Of a stretch of DNA of 64,000 bases, positions 24,741 to 34,914 are shown in pieces. Within the stretch, counting starts at the first letter, position 1, and each line of letters begins with the position of its first letter. Origin of the DNA: Mytilus trossulus (taxonomy: Eukaryota > Mollusca > Bivalvia > Mytilida > Mytilidae); NCBI RefSeq assembly GCF_036588685.1, contig NC_086376.1, forward strand, positions 14,461,911 to 14,525,910, read 5' to 3'. Under the pieces are notes generated by a model. The model had not been told where the DNA came from. It saw only the letters and a program-made list of their open reading frames with translations, and did no database searches. Both the position numbers and the translations under genes were made by a program.

Positions 24741-25381
24741 ATTATACAAAGTCAGATTCAGAAGGTAAAATTTGGAACTTACTTATACAAAATGTAAACA
24801 CAGAATACACTCTAATTGCAAGAGAAATGACCTCATTCAACATAGATGCTCGGCTAGAAAGACTTGTTCGGGAAATTGAATCATTAGACGTAGTTATCGC
24901 TGGGGGAGCTACGCGTGAACAAAATGGAATTTGGAAATTAGGATGTTATCAAACTTCATATGCGAATTATTCGTTAATGTATCGTGAAGGTTATGACGAG
25001 TCAATGCATGAATGTGTCTTTTGTGATTATATAAGTGGTCCATTTATTTCGAAGACAAGTGTTTTGAAAAGATATGATTTTGACACAAACATGAAAGTTA
25101 TTTCCGTTTTTCATGATTTCTTTTTACGTATTTCACAGAATAAGTTAGAGACCGTTGTGTGCCCAGATTCAATGTTTTATGTGCAAAGGCAAGAGCAGCC
25201 AGCAGAAATGAAAAATTGGATTCCTTTTATTAATAAATGGCAACTTTTCCATTTAAAAATTGCTGACGAAGTTGATATCATCGCTGATTGCGAGAACCTT
25301 ACACAAGAGTGCATTCCAAGAAAAGGCTACATGTCATTGCCTTGCTGCCTACAAGAACTTAAAAGAATAATACCATTGTAA
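24741..25381 (+). pseudogene. Truncated FKRP-like copy lacking the LicD catalytic domain
   Basis: The open frame (upstream limit uncertain, open from about 24686) matches the 49.5-kb gene from DSEGKIWNLLIQN through REMTSFNIDARLERLVREIE, WKLGCYQTSYANYSL, CVFCDYISGPFISK and ISQNKLETVVCPDSMFYV to PCCLQEL. It then diverges and stops at TAA after RIIPL. The LicD-type nucleotidyl/phosphotransferase region that follows PCCLQEL in the full copy is missing, so catalysis is not expected. The kept part corresponds to the N-terminal (stem or GT-A-like) region of fukutin-related proteins. The frame is intact over more than 200 codons, which suggests a recent duplication or a retained short protein. It lies antisense and immediately 5' of the KDZ exons. 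Upstream splice acceptor candidates are weak. Confidence 0.7.
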
Positions 25382-25970
25382 TTGTTTATATAAAACTGGT
25401 TTGATATTTAATCGGTATCAAAACAATAATGCCATTATTTTCTATGTACTTGTTTACGAGTTTCTAAGAATGTGGTATCGATGTAAAGCAAGAGCAAATA
25501 ACATAAGACAAACAAGGTGTATTTACGCAAAGCAAAAGCAAAATTCCCTTAAAGCAAATTTTGATTTTGTGAACATGCTCTAACGACTAATCATATGATT
25601 AAATACTAAGCAGGAAATATTCATATCAAACTGGCATGTTGGTATCGTAATAAGTCGTAATATGTTTCTTCTCCTGAGGGTGATTCAGCTATCAATTAAC
25701 AAACTGAAATTCAAATTGTTCACAATCTATAGGTTGTGTGTATCTGCTGGTTGTCTCATTGACGTTTTATCAATACCCTCATACCAGGTTAATATTGCGC
25801 CTTCTTGTTTACATCACTATACAATGACTATGATATACAAATAGTATGCATACATCGAATTAAACCGCTTTTTTTTCAAGTATAATGTATAAGGTACATG
25901 AATATCAAATAGGAAAATGAATGTGTTTGTAAGCTTACTACTTATTCAAATAAGACTAACAATAACAAAA
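25382..25970. other. Spacer between FKRP-like copy and C1q gene
   Basis: Two short plus-strand frames of about 60 codons (25401-25583, 25662-25844) have no recognisable domain and are probably chance. No repeat was identified. Confidence 0.45.
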
Positions 25971-25978
25971 TGGTAAAA

Positions 25979-25984
25979 TTTATT
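25979..25984 (-). terminator. Poly(A) signal of the C1q gene
   Basis: AATAAA on the minus strand about 50 nt after the C1q stop codon, a normal position for a short 3' UTR. Confidence 0.6.
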
Positions 25985-26035
25985 TGTATTACTTTTGTAT
26001 TCTTATCTAGTAAAATCAATATCATCATTAAATCT

Positions 26036-29000
26036 TTAAATCTTTTGGGGGCATGAACTTAACACGGCACTGAATGTGTTATAGACATCAAACAGACTCG
26101 ATGCCTTGTTATTCATTTGTACCCAAATCGTGTCATTTGTTATCAGTTGTATATTGATAGTTTGGGATGCCATGTTATAGTATTTATCAGTGTATAGCCA
26201 CACCAAAATTACTCCATTCTTCCTAATAGTAGTGTGAGCAGTTACAAGGCCTGACATCATGGTAACAGACACCGAGTAAACACCGTCCACTGGTACAGTA
26301 AAGATTCCCGTAGAGTTATCGTATGCATTTCCAACATTATCAATGACTTCGCTGTATTTAATAATACTATCCTTCTGGTATGATTGGTCACCTCCAGGTA
26401 ATGTTACTGTAAATGCAGCTGTAAAAAAAATGTATAATATAAAAGTGAACATAAGCGCAAGTGTAATTCTTTAAGATAAAAAAAGGCATTACACAATCCC
26501 TTGAATAATTAATCATAAAATCAGATGTTTGATATACTTGGTATTTGTAACTATTAAAACAGAAACGTTCTTGAATATTTTAAGTTGGTATTCTGTTTCT
26601 GTGATTTCATATGTTGTACAGGCTGCAGATACACTTAAAACTGTCCAAATTTTTTCCATTTAATGTTTTGGAAATCCAATATAATATATATTTTCATATA
26701 TTCAACGGGCTATGGACGTTTATCGATTTCAATATCGATACCTTCAATATTCAAATAGTAGATTCGATCTATATATTTTATTCAAATGAAAGTAAAATCT
26801 GTTTTCATTTCAGCATGTTCAGTGGACATTTTTGGACATATATTGTGTCTACAGCTTTATTATAATTTTCATTCGAAATGTAAATACCAAATGGTTCATT
26901 TACGTCTCAAAGAGTTTCAAATGTAAAAATTAATGATCTTTTGCGAAACATCTGACCAATTTCAAAGAAAGAAGCAAGAAAACTGTGTAAACATGTTAAG
27001 GCAACATATTTTTCAATTTGAACAGGAACACCATCCATTTTGGTTTTCTATTTACAGTAGGTGTTCATTAAAAACAAATGCTTATGTTTTATTACATTAA
27101 AGACAATGATACGATTATGTCGCGCATAATCCCTTAATTCTTGTTACAATGGTTTTTGTAAGACGATAACCGATAACTCAGGTTTATAGAATCGGCTCAG
27201 CAAAACTAATCAATCAACACCATTTCTCTTCGTATGATTGTAGGACTTTGTAAAAACAGTTCAGCTGTTCCAAAATCATCACTTTTTTGATTATTGTTCA
27301 CTTAGAGTTAGTGTAACGGGTTATAACTTAAAAAGTTTTTGTCATTATGTAAATAACACATAAAAAAGGGACGAAAGATACCAAAGGAACAGGTAAACTC
27401 ATCAATCGAAAATTAACTAACAACGTCATGGCTAAAATGAAAAAGACAAACACAAGTACACATGATACAACATAGAAAACTAAAGAATAAGCAACACAAA
27501 ACCCACCAAAAACTAGGGATAGTCAGGTGCTCCGAAATGGTATGTAATCCTGCTCCACATATGGCACCCGCCCTTAAAGAGAGGCACTAGTCATGCTATT
27601 CGTACATATCAAATTTCACAAAGTGTTTTTACTTGCAAAAGGTTTAAAAGAAGACTAACATGACAACTTGGCAAATATGTTTGAAATAATTAATTTTTAG
27701 ATTGAACGATTTAAATGATGCGGAGACAAATGATGTTTCTTAAAAATGTACTACGTTTATAAATCTGAAGATCAAATTAAAGATTCTTTTTAATCCAAAA
27801 AGTATATTCTGTTCTCTAAATTATCAGGAGAAAGATTGGCAAATAAAGCAACAAAATGATTTAAATGAAAAAAAAAATCCCCAAAACTGTAGTGAAGTTA
27901 ATACTATTTATGGGTTTGGTGCCCATTTTTCAGCATAAAAAAGTTAAAAGCAGATAAAGTCAAAACTGAATTCAATATTCGATATGACAACTGCCCGGAG
28001 GATATTTGTTTTTCTCTCTCTCCTAATAGATTTTCAGAAAGGGGACTTTCTATTTAAAAGTTGAATATTTGTTTTCTGTCTGTTTTTAAATCCCGAGTTT
28101 TTCTACGTCACATTCTTGAAGCAAAATTAATATATATATTTATAATTATACAAAAAGGACTAAATTGAAAATAACGTTCAAACCGGAATAATGTTTTTTG
28201 TTCGAGTGCAGGAATAAACAATTTCTTGAAAGAGGGGTCTAATTACAGCACACGCAACAATTTCCAGAAGACTATTTCAACAAAACACACTTGACTAACA
28301 GTTCGAACAACTGATGTTCTTTAACCCTGCTGTCTGCCATTGGCATAAATTGATCAACAGGTCTATCAAAATGGTTTTTAATATTAATTTTATGCCAAAC
28401 AGAAAACAAAAGACTTGTAGCAAATATGGTATACCACAAACATGAGGTGCAAAATTTGTACGACATATCAGGATTTCAACAATCAATGTTTCTTCAGTGA
28501 TGTTAAAAATAGAGACGGTATTTGGAAGGCCATATGGTGTACCACAATTTAGGATAGCTTCAATATATATATATTTTCCCTCCAGTTTATATGATCCGTT
28601 CATCCTGTATCAACTTTTAATACATATGAGGGTACTTTTTATGGCCTTCCAAATACCGTTTCGATCCCTTACATCACTGAAGAGACATTTATTGTCGAAA
28701 TCCGGATCTGGTGTACTAAAATAATATTGACACCGTATGTTTACGGCATAACATCGTGGCCACAAGTTAATATATTAAGATCCATTTTGTTACATCTTGT
28801 GATCAATTTTATTTGGCAAACGCCAAAAGCGGTCAGCAGGGTTGAAGAACATCAGTTGTTCGACCTGTTAGTCAAATGCGTTTTGTTTAAATTTACTTTT
28901 TCTCTTTTTTGGTCTTTTGGAAAATGTTGTTTGTGCTGTTTTTAGACACTTCTACAACGAAATTTGTTTACATGCACACGTATAAAAATTGCGGTTTTTA

Positions 29001-32000
29001 TCCAACGCAACCATAGGTTTGAATGTAGTTTTCAATTTAGACTCGTATATATATATATATACAACCCGTCTAAACATTAACCAAACAATGTTAGATCTGT
29101 AAATTTTCTTTCGCAAATTTTTGTTCTTCCCTCGCCGGGATTCGAACCCATGCTACTGACATATCGTGACACCAAATCGAATGCACTGTAACTGACGCGC
29201 TAGACTACACGACACCTGGACGTGGTGGCCAGATGTTACCTTTCCACGTCAGTTTAAATCTAGCGTCGTACTACAGTACATGATATATAATGTAAGATAC
29301 AGCCACAGAAATAATTATATCTATAAGTACGTCCGAACCAGTGACAACTCTACAACAGATGTATCCATCGGATCACCAGCAGTAATGGTGATACATGGCT
29401 GTGTACATTCTGTATATACAACTCGTCTAAACATCAACTCAACAATGTTTAATCTTTAAATAAAGGCAACAGTAGTATACCGCTGTTCAAAACTCATAAA
29501 TCCATGCACAAAAAACAAAATCGGGTAACAAACTAAAACCGAGGGAAACGCATTAAATATAAAAGAAGAACAACGACACAATACTGAAATGTAACACACA
29601 GAGAAACGAACCAAGCATCAGACAAATTCCCACGAGAATAACAAATATAAAATCAAAACCAAATACATGAATTTGGGATAGACAAGTACCGTGACACTTC
29701 TTATCGCAATGTGAATTTACACTAAAAATAAGAGAAAACAAACGACGCAACGTTAAATTGTAACACACACAGAAAGGAACAATAATATAACAATGGCCAT
29801 CTTCCTGACTTGGTACAGGACATTTTTAAAGGAATAAATGGTGGGTTGAACCTGGTTTTGTGGCATGCCAAACCTCGCAATTTTATTGTTTTTCCCTCGT
29901 CGGTATTCGAACCTATGCTACTGAGATATCGTGAAACCGCAGCCACAGAAATAATTATATCTATAAGTACGTCTAAACCAGTGACAACTCTACAACAGAT
30001 TTATCCATCGGATCACCAGCAGTAATGATGATACATGGCGGTGTACATTCTGTATATACAACTCGTCTAAACACCAACCCAACAATGTTAGATCTGTAAA
30101 TTTGCTTTCGAACATTTTTTGTTCTTCCCTCGCCTTGATTCGAACCCATGCTACTGAGATATCGTGACACCAAATCGCCTTTATATGTATATTTACTTTC
30201 ATATCACTATCTACCAATTTATTGTATGGTTTTGTTTTTATTTCAGTTTGACCAAAACTTCAATCTTTAAATATTAATTTGATGGAGGCGGGTTGTTCTA
30301 CAGAAACAAACTTATGCTTAGAATACTCAGGAAAGAAAGTTTGGAAAATTATGAGATAAATGAATCAAATAAAATATGGTAAGTTAAAAGCACGAATTAC
30401 AACTTTATATATTATATGGCTTCCAAGTGAAACCAAAGCTTACAAAATATATTACGAACGCACAACAAAAAAAGGAAACTATTCGTTAAATGCTTTATTT
30501 TAAAATATGTTTTTTTTTAGTAAAACTATTGATCAGTATCGAACGTAAACCACATGAAATAGCATCAAATCTTTGGATGTGGTTTTCTTTACTTACGATG
30601 TTTCAGAACTGGCGCACCTGTAAATAGAAATCAAACAATAAAAACCTTATGCTAATGTTAACACATTATGTTTTGTCAAATTGATAGTACCTATTTTATA
30701 TGTTATAATATTTATAGTTAATTAATATCATCTATATTGATCTATATTGGTTTTCTAATATTTACAATACGGACTGGCAATGAATCCTGAATTGCATATT
30801 AACACATATTATGCTTGCATTCAGCATCATTCATTGCAAGTCCGTATTGGAAATATTGGTCCTATATTCATATATTTGACAGTCCGTATTGGGAATATTG
30901 GCCCTATAATTACATCGTTGCCATTCAGTATTGGAAATATTGGCCCTATATTTACATCATTGCCATTCAGTATTTGAAATTTTGGCCCTATATTCACATT
31001 TGATGTATGTTATACATAGTTCTCTTATATTTGATAAGTTTCCCTCAGTTTTAGTTTGAAACCCGGATTTGTTTTGTTTACTATCGATTTGTGAATTTTG
31101 AACATCGGTATACTACTGCTGTCTTTAATTATATATCATAGAGAACAAGTCTCTATTGAACAAGTTGGATTATATAATAAAAGTGTAATGAACTGGCTGT
31201 TTCTTGACTGATATTAGTATAGATTATCGGTAAGCTGCATTGGACCTCGCGAGTGGGTATTTTTCCGAAGAATTTAACAAGTCTCTTATATAACGTGGGA
31301 AGTCTTCCGATGTATTTAACAAGTCTCTTATATCACGTGGGTATTCTTCCGAAGTATTTAACAAGTCTCTTATATCACGTGGTTATTCTTTCGAAATATT
31401 TAACATTTCTTTTATAGTATGTGTATATTCTTCCAAAGTATTTAACAAGTCTCTTATATCATGTGAACTTTCTTCCGAAGTATTTAACAAGTCTCTTATA
31501 TCTCGTGGGTATTCTTTCGAAGTATTTAACAAGTCTCTTATATCATGTGGATATTCTTTCGAAGTATTTAACAAGTCCCTTATATCATGTGGGTATTTTT
31601 CCGAATTATTTAACATGTCTTTTATATCACGTGGGCGCAAAATATTGAATACAAATTGTCTTGTTTCTTATTTTGAACGCATTGTGTGAAAGAGAAATTC
31701 TTCTCTCCTTCGATAGAATAAGCAATTCATAAAAAAGTTGATAATCCCTTAAACAATGGAAACGAACTATGGTAGGCTTTATGCTTTTCCTACATGTATG
31801 TGTCAGACATTTATGTGCATTTACAAATGGTACACCTTTTTATCTCTTGTCAATATGTTTCTATATATTGGTCTCAAGTTTTCTAATTTCCATTGTCCTA
31901 TGTATTGCAAGTAATTATAATTATTACATAACATAAAAAGGCAAATATGGTATGAGTGTTAATGAAACATTCAAATGAATAGTCTTTGGAAATTTAAAGA

Positions 32001-33021
32001 TACATTTAACTATTTTAAATTAACTTTTTGTATCCAATGCAGGTTTTATGTTGTGTTAAGGAAGAGTGGTAACATTAAAAGATGGATTAATCATAACATT
32101 TGTCATAAACGCAGATATAGTGTATAGTTTTTTCTTATTATGCTACGATTAGTGATTGTTGCCAGTTGAGAAATCCTTTAAAAAACAAAAATATGTTTAA
32201 TAGTTTCGTTCACGATGAGTAAAATTTTATCACATGTATCAAACTATCGATACATACATATTAAAACTCTATCACATGTATCAAACTGTTGATACATACA
32301 CATTAAAAATCTATCATATGTATAAAAATGTCGAAACATACACATTTCAAACTCTATCACATGTATCAAACTGTCGATACATATCATTAAAACTCTTTCA
32401 CATGCATCAAACTCTCGATAAATGAAAATCGAAACTCTATTACATGTATCAACTGTCGATACATACACATTAAAACTGTATCACATGCATGTATCAAACT
32501 GTCGATACATACACATTAAAACTCTATCACATGTATCAAACTGTCGATACATACACATAACAACTCTATATCACATGTCCAAAACTGTCGATCCATTCAC
32601 ATTACAACTCTATCGCGTGTATCAAACTGTCGATACATACACATTACAACTCTATCACATGTATCAATCTGTCGACACATACACATTACAACTCTATCAC
32701 ATGTATCAAACTGTTGATACATACACATTACAACTCTAGCACATGTATCAAACTGTCGATACATACACATTACAACTCTATCACATGTATCAAACTGTCA
32801 ATACATACACATTACAACTCTTTCACATGTATCAAACTGTCTATACATACACATTACAACTCTATCACATGCATCAAACTGTTGATACAAACACATTACA
32901 ACTCTATCACATGTATCAAACTGTTGATACAAACACATTTAAAAAGTGACAACAACTTACCACTACTTGAACGAATCATTAACACACACAAGAGGAGTGA
33001 AAAGATATTTCCCATATTCAT
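26036..33021 (-). CDS. Secreted C1q-domain-containing protein, complete three-exon gene
   Basis: Exons are 32961-33021 (ATG, signal peptide), 30597-30617 (21-nt mini-exon) and 26036-26418 (C1q domain and stop). Phases are 1 and 1, and the total of 465 nt gives 154 residues. The N-terminus (MNMGNIFSLLLCVLMI) is a signal peptide. The mini-exon gives APVLKH. The C1q domain starts at PAFTVTL and shows the family pattern NAYDNSTGIFTVPVDGVYSV, then ITNDTIWVQMN and a final beta strand FSAVLSSC. There is no collagen region, as is usual for short bivalve C1q proteins. These are secreted lectin-like proteins, many linked to pathogen recognition, that trimerise through the C1q fold. A pyrimidine tract ending TTTTGCAG at 33046 suggests a 5' UTR acceptor 24 nt before the ATG, so a non-coding first exon is likely. 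The introns are 4.2 and 2.3 kb and rich in repeats. Ligand unknown. Confidence 0.88.
27360..27610 (-). mobile_element. 3' tail of a reverse-transcriptase retroelement (intronic)
   Basis: The reverse complement matches the tails at about 45960-46540 and 56690-56910: shared words are the Y-rich AGTTTTCTATGTTGTGTCAT, GTCAG...TTTTCGATTGATGAG and GACTGTCCCTTTGGTATC. The coding part is absent here. It sits in intron 2 of the C1q gene. Confidence 0.65.
28290..28880. repeat. Inverted pair of diverged sequences around ATCAGTTGTTCGA
   Basis: AGTTCGAACAACTGATGTTC at about 28301 and GAACATCAGTTGTTCGACCT at about 28847 are reverse complements. The flanking text (GATCAACAGGTCTATCAAAA against GATCAATTTTATTTGGCAAA; TATGGTGTACCACAATTTAG against TATGGTATACCACAAAC) suggests an old fold-back duplication. 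Intronic and non-coding. Confidence 0.5.
29041..30180 (-). mobile_element. Cluster of tRNA-derived SINE copies
   Basis: Three minus-strand tRNA-like heads. The first has a B-box GGGTTCGAATCCC (29137-29149) and an A-box TAGTCTAGCGCG (29196-29207). The second (29902-29914) and third (30134-30147) keep only the B-box side and are truncated before the A-box. Each head is joined to a body with ACAATGTT(A)GATCT, AGACGAGTTGTATATACAG and GATCCGATGGATA. Body copies lie at about 29325-29460 and 29960-30100. An (AT)n run is at 29045-29060. The structure fits a Pol III-derived SINE with nested or duplicated copies. It lies in C1q intron 2. Confidence 0.75.
30838..30995. repeat. Minisatellite of about 43 bp, four units
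   Basis: Units contain CCGTATTGG(A/G)AATATTGG and CCCTATATTCACAT, with period 43-46 bp. It lies in C1q intron 1. Confidence 0.75.
31240..31640. repeat. 42-bp minisatellite, about nine to ten units
   Basis: The unit core is TTCCGAAGTATTTAACAAG followed by TCTCTTATATCACGTGGGTA. The period of 42 bp keeps the frame, so the minus strand shows an open 85-codon run of a 14-residue repeat (RDLLNTSKEYPHDI). One TAA (for TAC) interrupts an otherwise longer run. Located in C1q intron 1. I treat it as non-coding satellite because no splice context or start is evident. Confidence 0.8.
32230..32942. repeat. 42-bp minisatellite with an internal hairpin, about 17 units
   Basis: The unit is about CATGTATCAAACTGTCGATA plus CATACACATTACAACTCTATCA. 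Each unit contains TGTATC-N8-GATACA, a short inverted repeat. Frames stay open on both strands because 42 is divisible by three. The array ends 19 bp before the donor side of C1q exon 1. Confidence 0.85.
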
Positions 33022-33049
33022 TGCACTGATAGTAGGTAAGCGTAGCTGC

Positions 33050-33840
33050 AAAACAAAAGCATACAAAAGTCAATCAGCCAATTGGTCAGAAAATCATAGG
33101 TCATTTAACAACAATTTTATGAATCTTATGATAAGAAGCTACTTCCGGTTTACTGAAAAAACCTTTAGGCGATTACTTATGTGTTTTCAAACTGATTCAA
33201 TATATATATGTATATGTAATATACACAATGTAGTCAATAAGTTAACTAAACTAAACTTGTCAATTGATGTTGAAAAATACTGGTCTGAGGTTAATTGTTA
33301 AACAATGCAATTAACCTCTGAAGGATACACGTTATTTTACAGTGGACAATGTCATTTATTGGCTGCATGGTATTGGTATATGTTTATGATATTCGTACAC
33401 ATTGTTATTAAGTGTCTAAAGGGTAAATGTAGTTGTTTCGGGTATGTTATATTTAATTACACCTTGATAATAATTGTTATGAAACACAATTGTGTTACAT
33501 ATTCTTTCCTCCAAATAGAACGAAAGTTTAGTAAAAGATGGTAGTTTTTCTTCCTGTATGTTGTTCTAAATAGTTCATTGTTAGGTTTTCGGTAACCATC
33601 CGCACACATCTAAAGTTTATAAAGTTCTATAAGTCCAATATCAGGATATGATAAATTCATTTAATTCATTAAGTTCAATTGCTGGATATATTCACACATA
33701 GTTGAATCGACAGTGCAATATTTCGGTATACATAGTTTATGTTTTATTTCCGTCACCATCATAGTATAATGTTCATCAATACTGGGTAGGAACGCAAGTC
33801 TCATAGGTTCACTTTAAAATAATTTACACGGTTCGCCATC
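33050..33840. promoter_or_regulatory. Upstream region of the C1q gene
   Basis: Candidate 5' flank or first intron of the C1q gene. A symmetric CCAATTGG at about 33078 is the only regulatory-looking word I noticed. No confident TATA box or start site was found. The rest is AT-rich with no repeat or exon recognised. Confidence 0.25.
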
Positions 33841-33914
33841 TGCTAGTGGATACGGTCGTCTACGTTGTAAGGTTTACAATCTAGTCCTTTTACAAAGTAG
33901 TTGACGTATCTAGC

Positions 33915-34165
33915 TCTGGGTACATCTTTCTCAAGAGACTGGTCGCATCGTTCTTCGGTTTGGCTTGTCTTTGAATAATGGTGCAGAAGAAATCTTCTCT
34001 CTGGAATCAGGTACTTCTGTCCCAACATTTTACGTTGTCACCATTTGGTACCAATCGTTCGTGGCATTCGAATCTGAACTCACACCTTTCTTTCTGACAA
34101 TCATTTTCTGTTTGTAATAGACAGTCATCGCTTAAGACGGTGACACATTCATTCAAAAATAACAA
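33915..34165 (-). pseudogene. Cysteine-rich frame with one internal stop, unknown family
   Basis: The minus-strand frame from about 34165 reads a hydrophobic run (IIFLLFLNE), then six cysteines spaced C-x7-C-x7-C-x4-C-x5-C-x12-C. It includes CQKERCEFRFECHERL and NGDNVKCWD. A TGA follows, after which the frame stays open for about 37 more codons (FQREDFFCTIIQRQ...). No start codon and only a weak acceptor are present. It could be an exon of a small secreted Cys-rich protein, broken or with the stop as its real end. It matches no family I can name. Confidence 0.25.
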
Positions 34166-34914
34166 AAAAATAATCTAGTGTTGCGTTTCTAAAGAAGGTC
34201 AGTATATTTGGTTTATATTGTACAAAGTCAAACATTCATCAAAACTATTAAAAGTATAACATATACAGTTGACAGGTCGTGAGCTCGATAATATGTAGCT
34301 TCGTTTCGTGTGTATTTTAATCTAGACGCCATCAAGTTACTATTCCTGAAAACGTCCAATGACCATATAAGCGATATCAACATGAATATAGATGTAAATG
34401 GATTTAGCAACTCGTGCAATTAGATTTGTCATGGACTGTTTAATTTCAAATTATATATTAGAAATATAATTTTATTATCGTGTTTACTTGTATAAAAATG
34501 GGCTTTATTTTGTGGTTCGAATCAGTTAATCAAATGGGTTACCTTTGTTTCAATTTCAATGTGTAAATCCTTCTCTTTTACAAATAAAAACATAAATTTT
34601 AAAAATTACTTTACACGGACAATGCATCTGTGATGAATCTCTAGCTGAGGATTGAATTGAACTTCACATTAATAAGGATTCGATGAGGTCAATGTTTTCA
34701 TTTGCATGTGAATAATTCACGATCTATAATCCTTAGCTAATTTTGACAAAATTTAACCATACTGTGAAGGTGTGATGCGAGCACCAATCAGAAAACACTC
34801 CATCCAAGATTGCAAGCCTCAATATGTAAAAAGTAAAAATAAGATATTGAACAAAGTACAGATTTCAACGCGGAGCCTTGTCTCATAAGAAACAGAAAGC
34901 TACAGGTAACAATA

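Noticed and set aside
29130..29215. A functional tRNA gene on the minus strand
   Set aside because: A- and B-box are good, but the arms pair poorly and truncated copies with a common body follow, which marks a SINE.
32422..33301. Overlapping plus-strand frames with a 14-residue repeat (MYQTVDTYTLQLYH) through the 42-bp satellite
   Set aside because: Open only because the period is divisible by three. The frame runs into and past C1q exon 1 on the other strand, with no splice signals or domain.
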